Assembly: GCA_016720805.1 (NCBI GenBank)
Contig: JADKJZ010000014.1
Location: forward strand, 496,001-560,000
Direction of reading: 5' to 3'
DNA length: 64,000 nt
From: Gemmatimonadota bacterium
GTDB lineage: Bacteria; Gemmatimonadota; Gemmatimonadetes; Gemmatimonadales; GWC2-71-9
Position numbers and translations under genes: made by a program
Notes under the pieces: model-generated
Databases searched by the model: none
Told to the model about the DNA's origin: nothing
The model's input: only the letters and a program-made list of their open reading frames with translations
Shown: positions 62,769 to 64,000 of the stretch, one piece after another
Numbering within the stretch: the first letter of the stretch is position 1
Layout of the letters: every line of letters begins with the position of its first letter

Positions 62769-63731
62769 CTTCGGACCCCGCACGCGCTTGATGTTCCGCA
62801 AATGCTCCGCATACTCCACCGCAAAGAGATGCGTCCCGTCGCCGACGGCGACGAAATAGAGCTCGCGCCCCGGGGCGGGGGAGAGCACCGCGTCGATCGC
62901 GGCATCGCTCGGGTTGCCGATCGGGGTCGGCGGGAGCCCCGGATGGAGATAACTGTTGTACGGTGAGGGGTAGGCGTAGTCCTTGTTGTAGAGCCGCGGC
63001 TTCCGCGCGCCCGAGTCGACGAGGTAGGCGTACTGAATCGTCGGGTCGGCCTGGAGGGGCATGCCGAGGCGGAGGCGGTTGCGGTAGACGGCCGCGATCC
63101 GCGGCAGTTCGGCAGCGCGCATCGCCTCGGCCTCGATGATTGAGGCAAGCGAGATCACGTCCGCTTGATCGAGGTCGGCCGCGTCCGCGCGTGTCTTCCA
63201 GTCGGCCGGCCAGTGCGCGCGGCGCGCGTCGAGGAACGACTCGAGCACCTCCCGCGCGCCGCCGAGGCCGGTGAAGGTGAAGGTCACCGGCCGGAGCCAT
63301 CCTTCGACGGTGGCCCCGGGGATGCCGAACTCGCGTCGGAGGGCGGAGTCGCGCGCAACGCGGAGGAGGGTGTCGGCGGGAATCGCGAGCACGCTTTCCG
63401 CGCGGCGTGCCAGGTCGAAGAGGGTGGCGCCTTCGGGGAGGGTGATCTTGAATCGCACCGCGTCGCCCCGCGCGAGCCGGTCAAGCAACGCGGCGGTCGA
63501 GCTGCCGGGGGCGAACTCGTAGACACCGGGCTTGAGCCGCCGGTCGACCCCCTGCATCCGCCCCCGCAGCCGGAACCAGCGGGCATTGGCGATGATGCCA
63601 CGCGCCACGAGCGAGTCGCCGATGCTGGCGAGCGTGCTCCCTTTCGGCACACCGACCCGCACCGGCGGACCATCGCCGCCGCCACAGGCCGTCAGGGCCG
63701 CCAGCGTGAGCACCATCAGCCGACGCCGCAT
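62763..63731 (-). CDS. mltG: Endolytic transglycosylase, YceG/MltG family
   Basis: 322 residues from ATG 63731, whose bases overlap the TGA of ruvX by one. The signal ends 'LTLAALTACGGG', a lipobox, so this form is a lipoprotein rather than the membrane-helix form of E. coli. A LysM-like segment (GVPKGSTLASIGDSLVARGI) precedes the YceG domain: 'SLASIIEAEAMRAAELPRIA' (catalytic Glu), 'YRNRLRLGMPLQADPTIQYA' and 'PYNSYLHPGLPPTPIGNPS'. It cuts nascent glycan strands and sets their length. The ruvX-mltG order is common in bacteria. Confidence 0.93.
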   Translation of the reverse strand: MRRRLMVLTLAALTACGGGDGPPVRVGVPKGSTLASIGDSLVARGIIANARWFRLRGRMQGVDRRLKPGVYEFAPGSSTAALLDRLARGDAVRFKITLPEGATLFDLARRAESVLAIPADTLLRVARDSALRREFGIPGATVEGWLRPVTFTFTGLGGAREVLESFLDARRAHWPADWKTRADAADLDQADVISLASIIEAEAMRAAELPRIAAVYRNRLRLGMPLQADPTIQYAYLVDSGARKPRLYNKDYAYPSPYNSYLHPGLPPTPIGNPSDAAIDAVLSPAPGRELYFVAVGDGTHLFAVEYAEHLRNIKRVRGPKG

Positions 63732-64000
63732 CACCGCCTCCGCCCGTCGAGCCAACGTTCCAGCACGATCGCGGCGGCCATCGCGTCGATGTCGGCCTTT
63801 CGCTGGCGCGGGGCGACGCCGCGCTCGGTCAGCCGCTCGAGCGTTTCGGCGGTGGTGAAGCTCTCGTCGATCCAGTCGATGGGCAGCGCGGCCCGCGCGG
63901 CGAACTGCTCGCCCATGGCGCGAGCCGCCTGGGCGGACTCCCCCTCGGCACCCTCATCGTCCAACGGGAGCCCAACCACCAACCCGACCGGATGTTCCCG
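63731..64000 (-). CDS. ruvX: RuvX/YqgF family pre-16S rRNA nuclease (partial)
   Basis: The C-terminal 89 residues; the N-terminus lies beyond the window. Visible motifs are 'HPVGLVVGLPLDDEGAEGES' (family GLPL-x4-G) and 'WIDESFTTAETLERL' with the conserved Asp-Glu, then 'KADIDAMAAAIVLERWLD', where the final acidic residue helps bind metal. YqgF trims the 5' end of 16S rRNA precursors. It overlaps mltG by one base. Confidence 0.92.
   Translation of the reverse strand, partial: REHPVGLVVGLPLDDEGAEGESAQAARAMGEQFAARAALPIDWIDESFTTAETLERLTERGVAPRQRKADIDAMAAAIVLERWLDGRRR

Overview
The window is high-GC bacterial DNA with tightly packed genes, many of them overlapping by 4 bases (ATGA). It carries lipoproteins and proteins with signal peptides, outer-membrane barrels, a TonB-receptor-like protein with an N-terminal carboxypeptidase-like domain, a 67-residue histone-H1-like protein made only of K/A/R/P/G after its first residues, and a secreted subtilase with many Ig-like repeats. 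This fits a Gram-negative, soil or water type lineage; Gemmatimonadota is my best guess, but that is an inference from gene style, with no marker gene to prove it. No rRNA, tRNA, CRISPR array or insertion sequence was seen.

Layout. 1-5359 (minus): tyrS, an exported lipoprotein, a glycosyltransferase and an ABC polysaccharide exporter. 5360-5902: the 5' end of an acyltransferase-3 gene running into a block of almost pure G/C that looks like an assembly fault. 5903-9888 (plus): PBP1A, an amidohydrolase, an HNH protein. 9896-14785 (minus): NtrY/NtrX-type two-component pair, a bactofilin-like/outer-membrane-barrel fusion and a DUF4390-like protein, all overlapping or nearly so. 14942-21727 (plus): TonB-receptor-like protein, lipoprotein, frameshifted asparagine synthetase, glycosyltransferase. 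21788-27764 (minus): VanZ-like protein, glycosyltransferases and an EEP-family phosphoesterase, with one small plus-strand lipoprotein between. 28101-32378 (plus): the repeat-rich subtilase. 32468-43273 (mostly minus): exopolysaccharide/exosortase locus (Wza-like, sugar transferase, exosortase, EpsI, glycosyltransferases, acetyltransferase, PaaK-like ligase, O-antigen-ligase-like protein, deacetylase-like protein). 43700-49969: response-regulator protein, BY-kinase (Wzc-like), an NtrC-type activator and a soluble histidine kinase. 50037-56055: acyl-CoA ligase, NYN-LOTUS protein, SGNH/MBOAT O-acetylation pair. 56172-64000: outer-membrane-like protein, kbl-tdh (tdh frameshifted), H1-like protein, methyltransferases, thiE, mltG, ruvX.

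How it works together. Most of the window builds, acetylates and exports surface polysaccharide and regulates that process. By eye I found sigma-54-type (-24/-12, GG-N10-GC) promoters ahead of the TonB-receptor operon, the small lipoprotein, the subtilase, the Wza-led operon and the NtrC-type activator gene. Two 18-bp palindromes with the same plan (TGTTG-N8-CAACA) lie in the intergenic regions of the exopolysaccharide operon and of wzc/activator. This suggests one sigma-54 regulon covering secretion and capsule, driven by the activator at 47413-48912.

A second theme is structural. Convergent gene junctions carry long inverted repeats, and several have arms built from 7-bp tandem units (GATGATC, GGATGAT, GTGAAAS, GTYGTTR). 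They look like a home-grown family of bidirectional terminators. Two housekeeping genes (asnB, tdh) each lack one C in a C-run, and a 134-base stretch has no A or T, so local consensus quality should be doubted.
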